Shown here: one piece after another, positions 13,331 through 24,775 of the stretch
How positions within the stretch are numbered: the stretch's first letter is position 1
How the letters are laid out: every line of letters starts with the position of its first letter
DNA from: Xestospongia muta
Lineage: Eukaryota; Porifera; Demospongiae; Haplosclerida; Petrosiidae
Direction of reading: 5' to 3'
DNA: 64,000 bases
NCBI GenBank assembly: GCA_963693285.1
Contig: OY848923.1
Coordinates: 3,482,038 to 3,546,037, forward strand
The notes under the pieces: generated by a model
Told to the model about the DNA's origin: nothing
The model's input: only the letters and a program-made list of their open reading frames with translations
Databases searched by the model: none
Made by a program: the position numbers and the translations under genes

Positions 13331-14145
13331 TTATTGGTAAAAGAGAATGGTGTCTGAAAATACAAATGTACATGGTAGCCAAAAGGAGCTGTCATATAAA
13401 ACCTAATGACATGACCGCTAAAAGAATAGAAATGAAGTTAAACACATCATATATTACATTTGTCATCCAATGATAAATTCATTATTATAATATATTACTA
13501 ACCCCTTCAGAAAATGCAAAAATGTTGTTCTACCTCCTGCTGTTCTAATTGTCAATAATGGTTTATTAAGTTCACTGTACTGTTTCCAAGTATAAAGTTA
13601 GCTATCAATGAATCAGCGACAAGGGCCATCTTTGTCTCACCTTTCTCTCCATCACTAGTTTCATCAGATAATCTGCAAGAACAAAAATATAATTGAGTGT
13701 GTGTGCATGTGAGGAGAGAGAGAGATAGAGTACTTTGTTGTTACATTGTTAATCCCAGTGATAGCAGAACTATTGTACAAGTGAGGATGCCCCCTTTATA
13801 CCAGCTACTAATTGCTGAGATATTAATCAGAACACTAGGGATCATAATTGTCTATAACTGTACAAAAAGATAAGGAAATGAATTATCAAAAGTATCCATC
13901 CATTTATTAGTCTATCTATCCATTTATCAGTCTATCCATTCATTATCAAGACAAGGATACATAATATATTTAAAACAGTAGACTATAAGAAAACAAAACT
14001 CAATTAAGTAAATCATATGTCTATCCATGTATACAAACATGTGTTGTAATACCTTAGGTTGTGATAACTGAGTCACTGATACTGTATTGGCTCCCTTTTT
14101 AGTTCCAGTATTAGGTTGAGGGACAGGAGAATTAGGTGTGGTCAT
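13330..14145 (-). pseudogene. Unrecognised gene fragments, probably decayed
   Basis: On the minus strand 14145-14053 opens with ATG and a Pro/Ser/Thr-rich 31-residue segment ending at a possible donor. A good acceptor (TTCTTGCAG) at about 13676 precedes a stretch reading LSDETSDGEKGE and then ALVADSLIANF. Past a frame change the sequence reads YSELNKPLLTIRTAGGRT and, after another acceptor near 13424, GHVIRFYMTAPFGYHV. These read like real protein and are bounded by plausible splice sites, but the frames do not join without at least one frameshift. I do not recognise the family. It may be a decayed gene or a gene whose exons I have mis-joined. Confidence 0.35.
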
Positions 14146-14149
14146 CTAA

Positions 14150-15750
14150 AAGGCTTATATCACTAATATAATGTAGTATTAACAATGATTAAATACTATG
14201 AGGTTACTGAATGACTGAGTGTTAGTAAAAGAGTTTTGTTTACAATATATTGATAGTTGTTATTAAAGAATTATAATTTAACAACACTTACACATGATAA
14301 ATACAAATCAACATTAAGACACTATTACTTTGAATAGTTATATAGCATCACACTAATTGTCCTATTTGTCCTATAGACAGTACCTCTTAATGAGATGATG
14401 ATACTTTTGGTAGCACCAATACAAATAGTAATAGTTCATCACAACCTATAACAAATCAATGAGCAGGGTGCTATATATGTGTGTGTGAGTGTGTGTACAC
14501 ATGCACACATAACCTGGACATCACCTTCATTTGTTCCTTTTATAATATATAGCCAACGATTCAATCTTGTCACTATAATACATGCAATTGTTAGAATTGT
14601 TCCAGATGTTAATTATCTTGCAGGTTTACTTGAATATAATATGGTATTGTCCAACAAGGTTGGGGTAGTCTTATTTTGTAAAGTAAAATATGTACATAAA
14701 GAAACTATGTTGTTCTCACATATCTACAACATCCACTTCATCTGTCAGTACCTATTACTATATCAAGGTCTCATTAGATGAGTTGGACTGAAAGGACCCA
14801 TCATTGGTCACTTGCTCTACTAAACTATTCAACAGAACTAACTTTGTCTTGAAACATTTAGAATATTTTATCTATTGATTGTATTTACAGCACTTCTCCT
14901 GTGCAGGCTGAGAACATTGGATTTTTAAAGAGTCCACTTGTACTTTAACATTGTATATCTATTATTATATACTATAATATTATTAAAAGATTTCAACGAA
15001 AAAGATAATTAGATGAATGGATTAATTTTATAATGGTTTGCTAGATTGGGTATATAACATAACTCCAAGTTCAATTATGTGCTTTCAAAGACCTGGACAT
15101 TCCACATTTCAAATATTCAAATAAATGATGGAGTTATAATTGATATATTAATTTTTATGTATGATCTTACAAGTAGTAGTTATTGTAGTTTCAGTTAATG
15201 TTGTGAGCACTGGTATCACTGTCATAAAATATGACCATAAATGCAAAAACAAAACATGTCATGGTGTCTCACATTTTTCAATTCAAGCCAAAAACCACAA
15301 AGAAGGTCATTGGTTTGTATATATTTTGTGAAAATTATAGTGAGTGAAGTTTAATGAAAAACTATTTCAATCATTCGAAAAACATAACTGTGCTAGTAAA
15401 GAATTTATAGAAACAGTATAACCTTATGTAACATTTTGCATTTATGGTTACAAACAATCATGTCATTTGCACCATACTAAAAAGTAAATACCTCTCTTTA
15501 TTATGACATGTATGAGGCTTAACTTAGAAACTCCCAGGCATCCTCCTGTTGATTTGGAGATAGTTTGAAATAAATCTTATAGAATATATGTGTGTTATTA
15601 CTGTTGAGATGATTGTGATGTATATTGGCTGTATCATCTTAACCCCCTTCTGAATGTAAAACCTTTTTTATCAAGCTTATACAGCAAAATGTAGCTGAAT
15701 TATAATTATTGGTTAACATTAATATATTGTTAATCAATATACTCTTATGT
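14150..15750. other. Gene-free stretch left of the gypsy element
   Basis: No exon-like frame with splice support. The 100-codon frame at 14479-14781 begins in a GT-repeat and shows no domain pattern, so I do not call it. Confidence 0.4.
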
Positions 15751-15755
15751 GACGG

Positions 15756-15760
15756 AGTAT
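15756..15760. repeat. Target-site duplication, left (AGTAT)
   Basis: AGTAT immediately precedes the 5' LTR and is repeated at 20080-20084 immediately after the 3' LTR. A 5-bp duplication is usual for Ty3/gypsy integration. Confidence 0.85.
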
Positions 15761-15939
15761 TGTAGTGTATTGAATTATGCATTATTGTGTTATTGTATAT
15801 AATTATGTTATGAGCATGCTCAATTGATTTTTTGTTGGTTAGCCTCATGTTCACTTTTTGATGTATGATATTTTGTATTCTCTTTTTGTCATTCTGTTAT
15901 AATCCTATTCAATCTAACTATCCTAGTCCAGTTACCACA
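15761..15939 (+). repeat. 5' LTR of gypsy element
   Basis: TG...CA ends; near-identical to 19899-20079 with small substitutions and a 2-nt length difference. Confidence 0.9.
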
Positions 15940-15940
15940 A

Positions 15941-15956
15941 TTAGCGACGAGAATGA
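15941..15956 (+). other. Primer-binding site, tRNA-Ser type
   Basis: The 16 bases after the 5' LTR (TTAGCGACGAGAATGA) match, with a few changes, the complement of the 3' end of a metazoan tRNA-Ser(GCT) including CCA. The tRNA end is recalled, not searched. Confidence 0.65.
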
Positions 15957-16878
15957 CCAAAATGTCTATTGTAGGAAAAATTCAGGAGTTCAGGCCAGAG
16001 ACTGAGTGATTCTCTACTTATGTCAAGAGACTAAAATTATATTTCGATGCGAACAGTGTCACTGAAGAGAAGAAAGTGCCTGTTTTTCTTACTGTCATAG
16101 GAGCAAAGAATTATGCTCTCCTTAGCGACTATTATTTGCCTGCAAACCTCAAGACCAGAGTCTAGACGACTTGATTAAGACAATGGAAGATCATTTTGAG
16201 CCCGTTCCCATCATTATAGCTGAACGCTTTCAGTTATACAAGTGTGATCAAAAGTCGGGGGAAACCATTGCTGATTTTGTGGCGGAGTTGAGACGTCTTG
16301 CTACAAACTGTAAATTTGGAGCTCACTTGGACAATGCTCTACGTGACCGCTTCGTTTGTGGTCTTAATAATGAAGCGATACAAAAGAGGCTATTACTTGA
16401 GAAGGACCTAACCATGTCCAAGGCTGTCGACTTGTCCCTGAGCCTGCAAAGTGCAGATGAAATGTCCCAGGCCATGCATCCTGGCAAATTGTCTGATGGT
16501 AGAGTTGGAGTACTGAAGGCCTCCTCACAACAGCTGTGTTACCGTTGCTGCAAAAAAGGGCATGTTCCCAGTCATTGTAAATTTAAATATGCTACTTGTC
16601 ACTCATGTAACAAAGTAGGTCACATTACTCCTGCTTGCATGAGACGGAAGGAAGGATCTCAGGGAAGACCCTTGGGACACAGTGGTGTGAAACCTAAGAG
16701 AGATACAAAATGGCTACAAACTAATGAAATAGATGACTCTGAATTACTATTATATAACGTCTCTAGTCAATCTAGTCCTCCAGTTCTTATTGATCTACAA
16801 AAAAATGGGAAGTATGTAGTCATGGAACTGAATACTGGGGCTGCTATATATGTCATTAATCTCTCAGTCTACATATGA
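15953..16878 (+). pseudogene. gag and protease region of gypsy element
   Basis: Frame opens at ATG 15953 but hits TGA within about 20 codons and another stop before 16170. From 16171 a 235-codon frame carries the capsid C-terminal region and two CCHC zinc knuckles (CYRCCKKGHVPSHC and CHSCNKVGHITPAC). It then runs into a retropepsin start where the usual D-T-G-A active site reads NTGAA, so the catalytic Asp is changed. The frame stops at 16876-16878. Confidence 0.85.
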
Positions 16879-17014
16879 CTAATTATTTTCAAATGTCAAG
16901 CTACGCCCTTCAGACATTATACTACGAACATACACATCTCAAGCGATTATTGCCTTAGGACAATTTGATGTTGATGTCATCTATGAAGATCAGAAGTGTA
17001 AGCTCAGTCTTCTT

Positions 17015-19815
17015 GTGATAAAAGGGTCTGGATCCAGCCCGATTGGACGGAATTGGATGTCTCATCTTTGCTTTAATTGGAGTTCAATTAAATTTACTCG
17101 CACTTCAAATAATCAAATGGAGCTAGATTTATTAATTAGTAAGTATCCTTCAGTTTTTGATGACAAGTTAGGTACTATGAAGACTTTCTCTGCTAAATTG
17201 GATCTCAAACCTGGCTCAAAGCCCAAGTTTTTCAGGTCAAGGCCCGTGCCTTTTGCCCTAAGGGAAAATATTGAACAAGAGTTACAGCGATTGGAAGATA
17301 CCAGCATCATAACCAAAGTTAGCTATAGTAGTTGGGCAGCACCGATTGTTGCTGTTCCAAAAAAAGATAGCAAACTGAGAATTTGTGGTGACTACAAAGT
17401 GACTATAAATCCCTCTCTTGAGATTGATAAGCATCCCTTACCTAAGCCAGATGATCTGTTTGCTACACTCTCTGGTGGTAAAATATTCTCGAAAATTGAT
17501 TTATCACAAGCTTATCAACAGATGACACTACATGAAGATAGTAGACACCTAGTAACAATCAATACTCATTGTGGGTTGTATCAGTACAATAGGCTTTCCT
17601 TTGGGGTTGCCTCAGTGCCTGCATTATTTCAACGTGCTATGGATACCTTATTGCAAGGAATCCCTAATGTGCTCTGTTATATTGACAATATTTTGGTGAC
17701 TGGATCTACCTTAACGCAGCACATGGAGAGTCTAGAAGAAGTGTTGAAGAGACTGGCCAATGAAGGAATTACAATGAAATACAGTAAGTGGGAATTTTTA
17801 ACTAATCAAGTAGAGTACTTGGGTTATGTGATAGATGAAAAAGGGTGGAATCCTCAGATAAAAAGCTTCAAGCTATTCTCAATGCCCCAGTACCACAAAA
17901 TACACAACAGTTGCGATCCCTGTTGGGATTAGTCAACTATTATGGTAAATTTGTGTCTAATTTGGCTTCAGTTCTACACCCACTTAATCAATTGTTAAGA
18001 CTAGATACTAAATGGAATTGGACTACTGCATGTGACCAAGCTCTAACCACTGTCAAGAAAAAGTTAGTATCCAATCGATTACTTGTGCATTATGACAGTC
18101 AACTTCCCCTAAGTTTAGCTACTGATGCCTCTGTCTATGGTGTGGGTGGTTATTTCACATTCATTTCCTGATGGTTCAGAAAAACCAATTGCTTTTGCAT
18201 CCCGCACCCTCACCTCTGCTGAAAAAAAAAATATCCTCAAATTGAGAAAGAGGCTTTATCTCTAGTTTTTGGTGTAAAAAATACCATCAATATTTATATG
18301 GACGTAAATTCTCCCTTGTAACAGACCATAAACCTTTGTCTACTATTTTGAGTCCTAATAAGGGTATCCCATCCTTAGGTGCAGCTAGAATGCAATGCTG
18401 GGCCTTACTTCTTTCGGCCTACACTTATGACATCTCCTATATGCCTACTAAATTACATGCTAATGTTGATGCCTTGTCAAGGTTACCTTTGTCCACTAAT
18501 GAGAAAATTGAGGGTGTCTGTTTTGATAGTATTTTTAATTTGGGTCAATTAGAAGCCTTACCTCTGACTGCTAAACAACTGGCTTTAGCCACTTCTACTG
18601 ACAGTATTTTGTCTAAAGTGTTCAGATATACCCAAACTGGTTGGCCTAGCAGTGTACCTCATTAGCTTAAACCTTACTTTAATCATAAACTTGAACTGAC
18701 TATTGAAGGAAACTGTGTTATGTGGGGTATTCGTGTACTTGTGCCAATCAAATACAGGAGTAAAGTGTTAAATGAATTACACCAAGATCATCCAGGTATT
18801 AGCCGAATGAAAGCTATTGTGAGAAGCCATATATGGTGGCCAGGAGTAGATTCTGATATGGAAACCTTAGTAAAATAATGTAAGCCTTGTTTATCTGTCA
18901 AGCCGTCTCCTCCTAAATCACCATTAAATCCATGGTTGTGGCCTGCTAAACCTTGAGTTAGAATCCATGTAGACTTTGCTGGCCCACTGTATGGTAAAAC
19001 TTATTTTATTATAGTTGATGCCCATTCCAAATGCCAGAAGTCTTTGAAATGACCTCAACCACTACTTCAAAGACAATTGACATATTAAGACAAGTGTTTG
19101 CAGCATATGGCTTGCCAGATCAACTAGTCTCAGATAATGGTCCACAGTTATAGCATAAAACATTGTCGAACAGCTCCTTTCATCCAGCAACAAATGGTGC
19201 AGCAAAGAAATTTTTACAAACCTTGAAGAAATCAATTATGGCAGGAAGGAGAGATAAAAGGTCTGATCAGCACAAGTTGTCCAGCTTTCTCCTAAAGTAT
19301 TGATCAACACCTCATGCTGTTACAGGAGTGCCCCCAAGTACCTTATTTCTCAATCGTCACATCAAGACTGTACTAGATTTGCTAAAACCTGGCTATGAAA
19401 GGCAAGTGTTGGATAAACAGAGTCTCCAAAAACATGCTTATGATTATGATGAGAAATTTTTTGACTGGTGATAATGTTATGGTCAAGATTCTTCGTCATG
19501 ACTATGTCACTTGGCAGCCTGGTACTATTGTGGAAAAACTTGGCCCTGTATCATATATTGTAAATATGCATAGTGGGTTCTCGGCGAAGGTGCCATATTG
19601 ATCAGATTCTTAGACGTAAAGTTCCGATATAGACTAGTGCAAATACTCAGCCCACTGCTGTGGTTGGTGATACAACCTCTGAGGTGAATGATGCAATTGA
19701 AATAATACCACCCACTAAAGATTCTGTTACATCAACTAATACTGGTGTTACTGCTCTACCTCCCAATTCGGAAACCAATTCAACTTCTACAGCATCCAAT
19801 ACTCCTCAATAATTT
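17015..19815 (+). pseudogene. pol (RT, RNase H, integrase) of gypsy element
   Basis: The RT part runs 17015-17880 (PVPFALRENIEQEL, then DLSQAYQQM and LSFGVASVPALFQRAMD). The catalytic YxDD motif reads YIDN, losing the second metal-binding Asp. A frameshift near 17870 moves the reading frame to the thumb/RNase H part (17845-18171), with further breaks near 18170 and 18230 and RNase H remains to 18480. Integrase starts near 18770 with an HHCC-like zinc region interrupted by a stop at about 18876, then core and chromodomain-like remains to about 19600. The element cannot supply its own enzymes. Confidence 0.85.
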
Positions 19816-19885
19816 TTGTTTAACTCACGTTATCCTACACATAATCGAAAACCTCCTGACAGGTACTTCTGAACTCTCTTAATTT

Positions 19886-19898
19886 AAGTGGGGAAGAA
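19886..19898 (+). other. Polypurine tract
   Basis: AAGTGGGGAAGAA lies directly before the 3' LTR, the expected plus-strand primer of the element. Confidence 0.75.
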
Positions 19899-20079
19899 TG
19901 TAGTGTATTGAATTATGCATTATTGTGTTATTGTATATAATTATATTATGAGCATGCTTAGTTGTTGTTTTTTGTTGGTTACCTTCTTGTCCACTTTTTG
20001 ATGTATGATATTTGGTATTCTCTTTTTGTCATTCTGTTATAATCTTATTCAATCTAACTATCCTAGTCCAGTTATCACA
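19899..20079 (+). repeat. 3' LTR of gypsy element
   Basis: 181 bp, TG...CA, paired with 15761-15939 and followed by the right AGTAT target duplication. Confidence 0.9.
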
Positions 20080-20776
20080 AGTATAAAGTATTGACTGAGA
20101 TAGTTGCATTTATAAAGCAGATGTTTCTTAGATTCTTGAGTCATAGAGGAAAGTTTGAATTCATCACAGCTCTCAGTAATCCAAGCTGACACAAGATATT
20201 ATACATAGTGTTTTTATTTTATTATTGTTCATGTCAAAGCTAACAAAGCTAAGTTAATAACAAAGTGAATTAATAGTGTGGTAACTGTACTAGAATATCT
20301 CACCCACTAAAGTATATGAGCTCATCCCTTAGAGGTTGCTCTACATTTTAGCATAATGTTTAGTAATCTTTGTTGCATGTCTTTAAAAAAAGACAGTGTT
20401 GTATGATGAAAAAGCTGTTAATAAATACACAAAACTCTACCAACATTAGAGTTTGACCAACTAACTCTCTTTTTTTTATTTGTAGATACTTTGACTTTAT
20501 AGTTCAGTGACATAGTTATTATTCTCTTATGTTTTGTGTAGTTAATATAAGTTTATTATTTAATCAAAATGTATATTTATATAACATTACTTTATCTTAT
20601 TTTGTAATTAACTCGTCACTTGTAAGGCATTGGTGGCTGGGCAGTCTTCTGTGTGACATTAATAATAAAATTAATTAATAATTAAAAATATTATGTAAGG
20701 AGTTATTCTAAATATTATGTAAGGAGTTATTATAATATAAGTATAATGATGAATATTCTGTTTGTTGACATTGTAG

Positions 20777-21190
20777 TTCAATGTATTATACTTGAAATCA
20801 CTGGACAGTGTATAGCACCTAATAATAACTTTGTTATGGAAACAGTTAAGATTACAAGAGCAATTTTCTTAGGTGGTGCAGTTTCTTTTGTTGCATACAT
20901 CCAATACTCTTAATATATTGGATATCGTCAGTCATGCAGATGTATCTTATATTATTATTCACATATTAAAAGACAACATGTTATATAATGAGGGTTAGTT
21001 GAATTCATTTTCTATCTAACAGTGGCAGACTATATCCTGACCTAGTAGTACATTGGCCAGAGAAAAGAGGAGCTGCCACTATTATCATTAGATCAATATC
21101 ACCTACACTAGAAATGATAGGTGGACTAGATAAGCACAAAAAACAATAAAAGACTGTTGGATATTTGGTATTAAAAAGTCATGGATAATG
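20777..21190 (+). pseudogene. K3: remnant of two kelch exons of the K family
   Basis: After a TAG acceptor at 20774-20776 the sequence matches K1/K2 exon 3 (ILEITGQC, then NNFVMETV) and, across a recognisable copy of the same short intron, exon 4 (WPEKRGAA, LEMIGGLDKH) ending at GATAATG|GTATG. There is an internal in-frame TAG, a 1-base slip at GCAGTTTC, and a deletion in exon 4. Downstream 21235-21350 still matches the K1 intron at 7780-7890, so K3 is nearer K1 than K2. No other K exons follow, because a TIR element and unrelated DNA lie downstream. Confidence 0.8.
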
Positions 21191-21473
21191 GTATGTCATT
21201 GATAATATGCTATGTTACCTCTTGTTAATGATAATTAATAACCCATTGTCCATATATTTTGAAGTACAATTAAAAATCATGCTGGATCTAGCTCCACCTA
21301 CACAGCAAATTTATGACCTTCATTCTTATTATTATTCCCATTTACAGTGTAGTTGGTTAATGTAACATAATTGTTAATTTTACAGTGAATTCTCATATCT
21401 TTCTGCTTATCTCAACTTATTTAAGTACATGTGTGTGTGTCCACACAGATTGGATAAAAATGCACAAAAGTGC

Positions 21474-22347
21474 TTAACCTCGCTGCGGTGCCCAGTGTAA
21501 ATCTATACTACAGAGTGCATGTACATGTACATTTAAGATTGGACAAGGTGTGGTCAAATTATTGATGGATCACGTGATGCACATTACAAACTGTTGTTTG
21601 ATGACTCAGCATTTCTCTTCAATCAAAGGGAAAAAAGCTTTGTCGTTTACTGGATACTTTGCACTCTGACTGACATGTCTGTGAAGTTGTCACTGAGTAA
21701 GTAAAAGTATCATTCAATTGCCAAGCAAGACTAAGTACTAGATTCGTGATGAATGTTTCTCTGAGCCTTTACATGACGCTTTAAAATGTTTCAATATTTC
21801 ATATACAAAATTTATTGTAATTTGTAAATGAAGCGTTCTTTGGAAACGTCCCGTAGTACAAATATAGTTCAATATATTATCTATTAGTAGCAGTTTTTCC
21901 AGTGCTTTGAGACGTTTCCTGAATGCGTTACTTCGCTCCAAGTCCATGTACAATCTTGAAAACACTTTTCAGAACTTTTCTAACGATTGCTTCTTGTCCA
22001 ACGGCCTTCTGTCTTGCCGATCCGTATTCCTCTAAGATTGTCTACAACATACTAAAAAACATACTAAAAAATCTCCACATAATTTTTTTTACTTTTCGAG
22101 AAACGGCACCTTGACTCTGCACCCTGAAAATTCTTTTGCCAGTTTTAAGCTTTCGTTTTTTTGACGATGTTATTGATACTACTGTTGTAAAGTCCATACG
22201 TTTTTCTATTCATTGCTAAACGTTGGTAGCTTGCTTACGCTTCGCTTGCCAAGTTATAGCAGTTCAAAAAAACAGGCAGTGAGACACACACACACACACT
22301 GGCAGACTACAGTAACCTCGCTTTGCGCCCACGCGCAGCGAGGTTAA
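21474..22347. repeat. Non-autonomous TIR element (about 870 bp)
   Basis: The left end TTAACCTCGCTGCG is mirrored by CGCAGCGAGGTTAA at the right end. The interior is less AT-rich than the surroundings and holds only short ORFs on both strands (for example 21738-21965 minus, 75 codons) that match no family I know. I infer a MITE-like or deleted DNA transposon; target duplications are not clear. Confidence 0.55.
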
Positions 22348-22678
22348 TAATTAAACCTTCAGGCTTGAAAGATCTTACTAAGTAAACAACTGACGAAGTC
22401 TTAAACTGTTTCTTTAGATAAGAATACAAAATATGGATAATCAACAGAAAATAGTCATCATTTTAAAACAATTCAGCTTTCATAAGAAACAAATTTTGTT
22501 TGATATAATGCTGGTTAACAAATGAAAGTTTATTCCATTTGCCTTCTCCTCTACACACAAAGGCAGTGTATTGAGTGCTGATAACAGATGCAGTATTTTA
22601 ATGAGAAATTAATATTTGGCAATGAGCCACAAACTTTACTTTTTTATTTTAGTTTGCTTCATACATATAAAGTTACAT

Positions 22679-22753
22679 TAGTCTGACATTGCCACCCCAT
22701 TGCTGCATTGCCACTGCTTTTCTAGGAAGCAAAGGGGTGGCAATGCCAGACTA
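22679..22753. repeat. 75-bp hairpin element, copy 1
   Basis: Arms TAGTCTGACATTGCCACCCC and the inverted GGGGTGGCAATGCCAGACTA enclose about 35 bp. Ends look like TA plus a GTCTG terminal inverted repeat. Confidence 0.8.
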
Positions 22754-22905
22754 GAGTTACACTGGGTTTGGCTTTGTGTTAATTTAGTGTTAGGCTTATA
22801 TTGTATTGATGAAACTATTGTAATCAAAGAAACATACATGTCAGAGGTGTTTTATAATACATGTTGATACATGAAGGTACATACACTACAGTAGTTACAG
22901 TACAC

Positions 22906-22980
22906 TAGTCTGATATTGCCACCCCTTTGCTGCATTGCCACTGCTTTTCTTAGAAGCAAAGGGGTGGCAATGGCTGACTA
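22906..22980. repeat. 75-bp hairpin element, copy 2, in a tandem duplication
   Basis: Same hairpin as 22679-22753, shifted by 227 bp. The flanking sequence is duplicated with it (about 22681-22890 against 22908-23113), so this is one tandem duplication of a 220-230 bp unit rather than two insertions. It ends about 160 bp before the protease gene. Confidence 0.85.
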
Positions 22981-23198
22981 GATTTACACTGGGTTTGGTT
23001 TTGTGGTAACTTAGTATTAGGCTTACGTTGTATTGATGAAACTATTGAACCCTGGCAACATACATGTTAGAGGTGTTTTATAATACATGTTGATACATGT
23101 GGTTACAGTACATAATTATGTAACAAACTATGTTAGCAACACAATTGCATGGGCTGACAGTACAACCACAAAATACCACCCACATTCATAAATCTTTC

Positions 23199-23208
23199 TA
23201 TATAAATA
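23199..23208 (+). promoter_or_regulatory. Probable TATA box of the protease gene
   Basis: TATATAAATA lies 65-74 bp before the ATG at 23273, leaving a plausible 5' leader of about 40 bp. It is the best TATA match in this flank. Confidence 0.55.
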
Positions 23209-23272
23209 GCACACATTGTAAATTCAAACTAAACTAAACTGTACCTCAACTTAATTCTGTTAATACATTAAC

Positions 23273-24475
23273 ATGCTTTCTGCTGTGCATGCCTCTTCCC
23301 TTCCTGAGTCTGTGTGTGGTAGAGATGAGCGAGTGAAGGTAGATCCTCAGACCTCTCCTCCATATAACTGGATATGTTCTTTGGTTATTACAGCTGTAAA
23401 TGGAAAACAATATGTTGGATCAGGATTCAAGATCCACATTCCAAATATAAATTGCAGCGTTATTGTGACTAGTGGCCACTGTGTTTATCTTCATGGAGCG
23501 TATGCAGAAAACGTTATTGTAACATTTCCTGGGTATGCGCCTATCTTAGTGAAACAAGCAGACTTGTATGCATCTCCTGAATATATCCAGGATTCTAATC
23601 CAGACTATGACTATGGCCTTATTATTTTGAGTGGTAATAGTAATGGAGGTTTTGGATGGTCTGCAAATGTTCCTGATAAGGAATTATCAGGGCGTATTGT
23701 AACCAACTGTGGATATCCTGGTGATAAACACCCATTGCCTCAAATGTGGATTACAGGAGGTGAACTAACTGAAGTGACCACCAACAGACTTTTCTACATG
23801 AATGACACAATGAGTGGACAGTCTGGTAGTCCAGTGTACACGTGGTACAAGGGATATTGGACTGTTCTTGGCGTTCACAGTTATGGTGGTTGTCCAAACT
23901 CTGCACCTAGATTCACAAGTCAAATGATATATCGTTTTCTTGAACGTACTCAGAATTTGAAAAAATATAAACTGCGATCAGCATATTTTACTAACGTGTA
24001 TCTTCGATGCGATGGCCAAAACGTCACTACAGCCAAAGGTAAAGGGGGTGGTACTATCAACTGCCAGTACAAGCCACCGGGTTCTTGGGAGAATTTCTAT
24101 ATTTATCCTGTGGAAGTCACCCCTTCACTAGCTACAGAGCAAACTTACATAGTAGTTATACAAAATTATCATTGGCACTCTTTCATTCGTTTGGATGGCA
24201 GTGGTATGACCCAATGGAAAGAGAGTGGTGGTGGTGTGGTCAATTGCCAGTGGAGTGGAATACCTGCACGAGCTTATGAGTCATTCTTTCTTAAACAAGA
24301 GAAGAACGGACACTACTGTATTCAATCTGTAGCATTTCCGCACTGTTACATTCGTCTCGATGGGAATGGAGTTACTTCGCATACAGCTCATGGTGGGGGT
24401 ATAGTCAACTGTCAGTATTACGATTCTGGCAAAGAACCACTGTCATACGAACAATTTTTCCTGGAAGAGCAGTAA
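23273..24475 (+). CDS. Intronless V8-like serine protease with C-terminal beta-trefoil
   Basis: One 400-codon frame with no introns. Residues about 10-230 are a chymotrypsin-fold protease of the V8/glutamyl-endopeptidase type: ESVCGRDERV near the N-terminus, His in VTSGHCVYL, Asp in DYDYGLIIL and Ser in MSGQSGSPVY, followed by LGVHSYGGCPN. All three triad residues are present. Residues about 235-400 contain three similar units (VYLRCDG, FIRLDGSG, YIRLDGNG, each followed by a GGG..NCQ run and an E.F strand), the three-fold pattern of a beta-trefoil like fascin or FGF. No classical signal peptide is visible, so location is uncertain. The protease half resembles bacterial secreted enzymes more than animal trypsins, while neighbouring genes are intron-rich. 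That is compatible with lateral acquisition or a retrocopy. Confidence 0.85.
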   Translation: MLSAVHASSLPESVCGRDERVKVDPQTSPPYNWICSLVITAVNGKQYVGSGFKIHIPNINCSVIVTSGHCVYLHGAYAENVIVTFPGYAPILVKQADLYASPEYIQDSNPDYDYGLIILSGNSNGGFGWSANVPDKELSGRIVTNCGYPGDKHPLPQMWITGGELTEVTTNRLFYMNDTMSGQSGSPVYTWYKGYWTVLGVHSYGGCPNSAPRFTSQMIYRFLERTQNLKKYKLRSAYFTNVYLRCDGQNVTTAKGKGGGTINCQYKPPGSWENFYIYPVEVTPSLATEQTYIVVIQNYHWHSFIRLDGSGMTQWKESGGGVVNCQWSGIPARAYESFFLKQEKNGHYCIQSVAFPHCYIRLDGNGVTSHTAHGGGIVNCQYYDSGKEPLSYEQFFLEEQ

Positions 24476-24775
24476 AATGATAGACTCTGTAACTGTCATG
24501 AGTGAAATAGGACTGAATTTTGTGTTAATGATACTAATTAATGTTATTTATAGATCTAGATTAGAACTTATTTTAATATACGTATACGTTTGTTCATTGT
24601 GCAGAGTCCTTTATTATGCTTAGTTGTAGCGTTACTATTGTTGTAATAGTTTACCTTGACCTTTTTGTTTATTCTTGTGCTGTTTTTCTATACATTTTAA
24701 TTATCAATACCTTAATCATGGGCTTGTTCTTTTTTAATGATAATATGAGTTTCTAAAATATGTCTGTATGTCTAG

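Larger units (their letters stand above)
15761..20079 (+). mobile_element. Ty3/gypsy LTR retrotransposon, complete in outline but inactive
   Basis: Two LTRs of about 180 bp (15761-15939 and 19899-20079) both begin TGTAGTG and end CACA; they flank a tRNA primer site, gag with two zinc knuckles, protease, reverse transcriptase, RNase H, integrase and a polypurine tract. Flanking AGTAT repeats mark one insertion event. Both reading frames are broken by stop codons and frameshifts. The LTRs differ at around a dozen positions, so the insertion is old. The PBS matches the 3' end of a serine tRNA, as in Mag-type gypsy elements. Confidence 0.92.

Noticed and set aside
14479..14781. 100-codon plus-strand ORF
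   Set aside because: Starts in a GT-repeat, has no recognisable pattern and no splice support.
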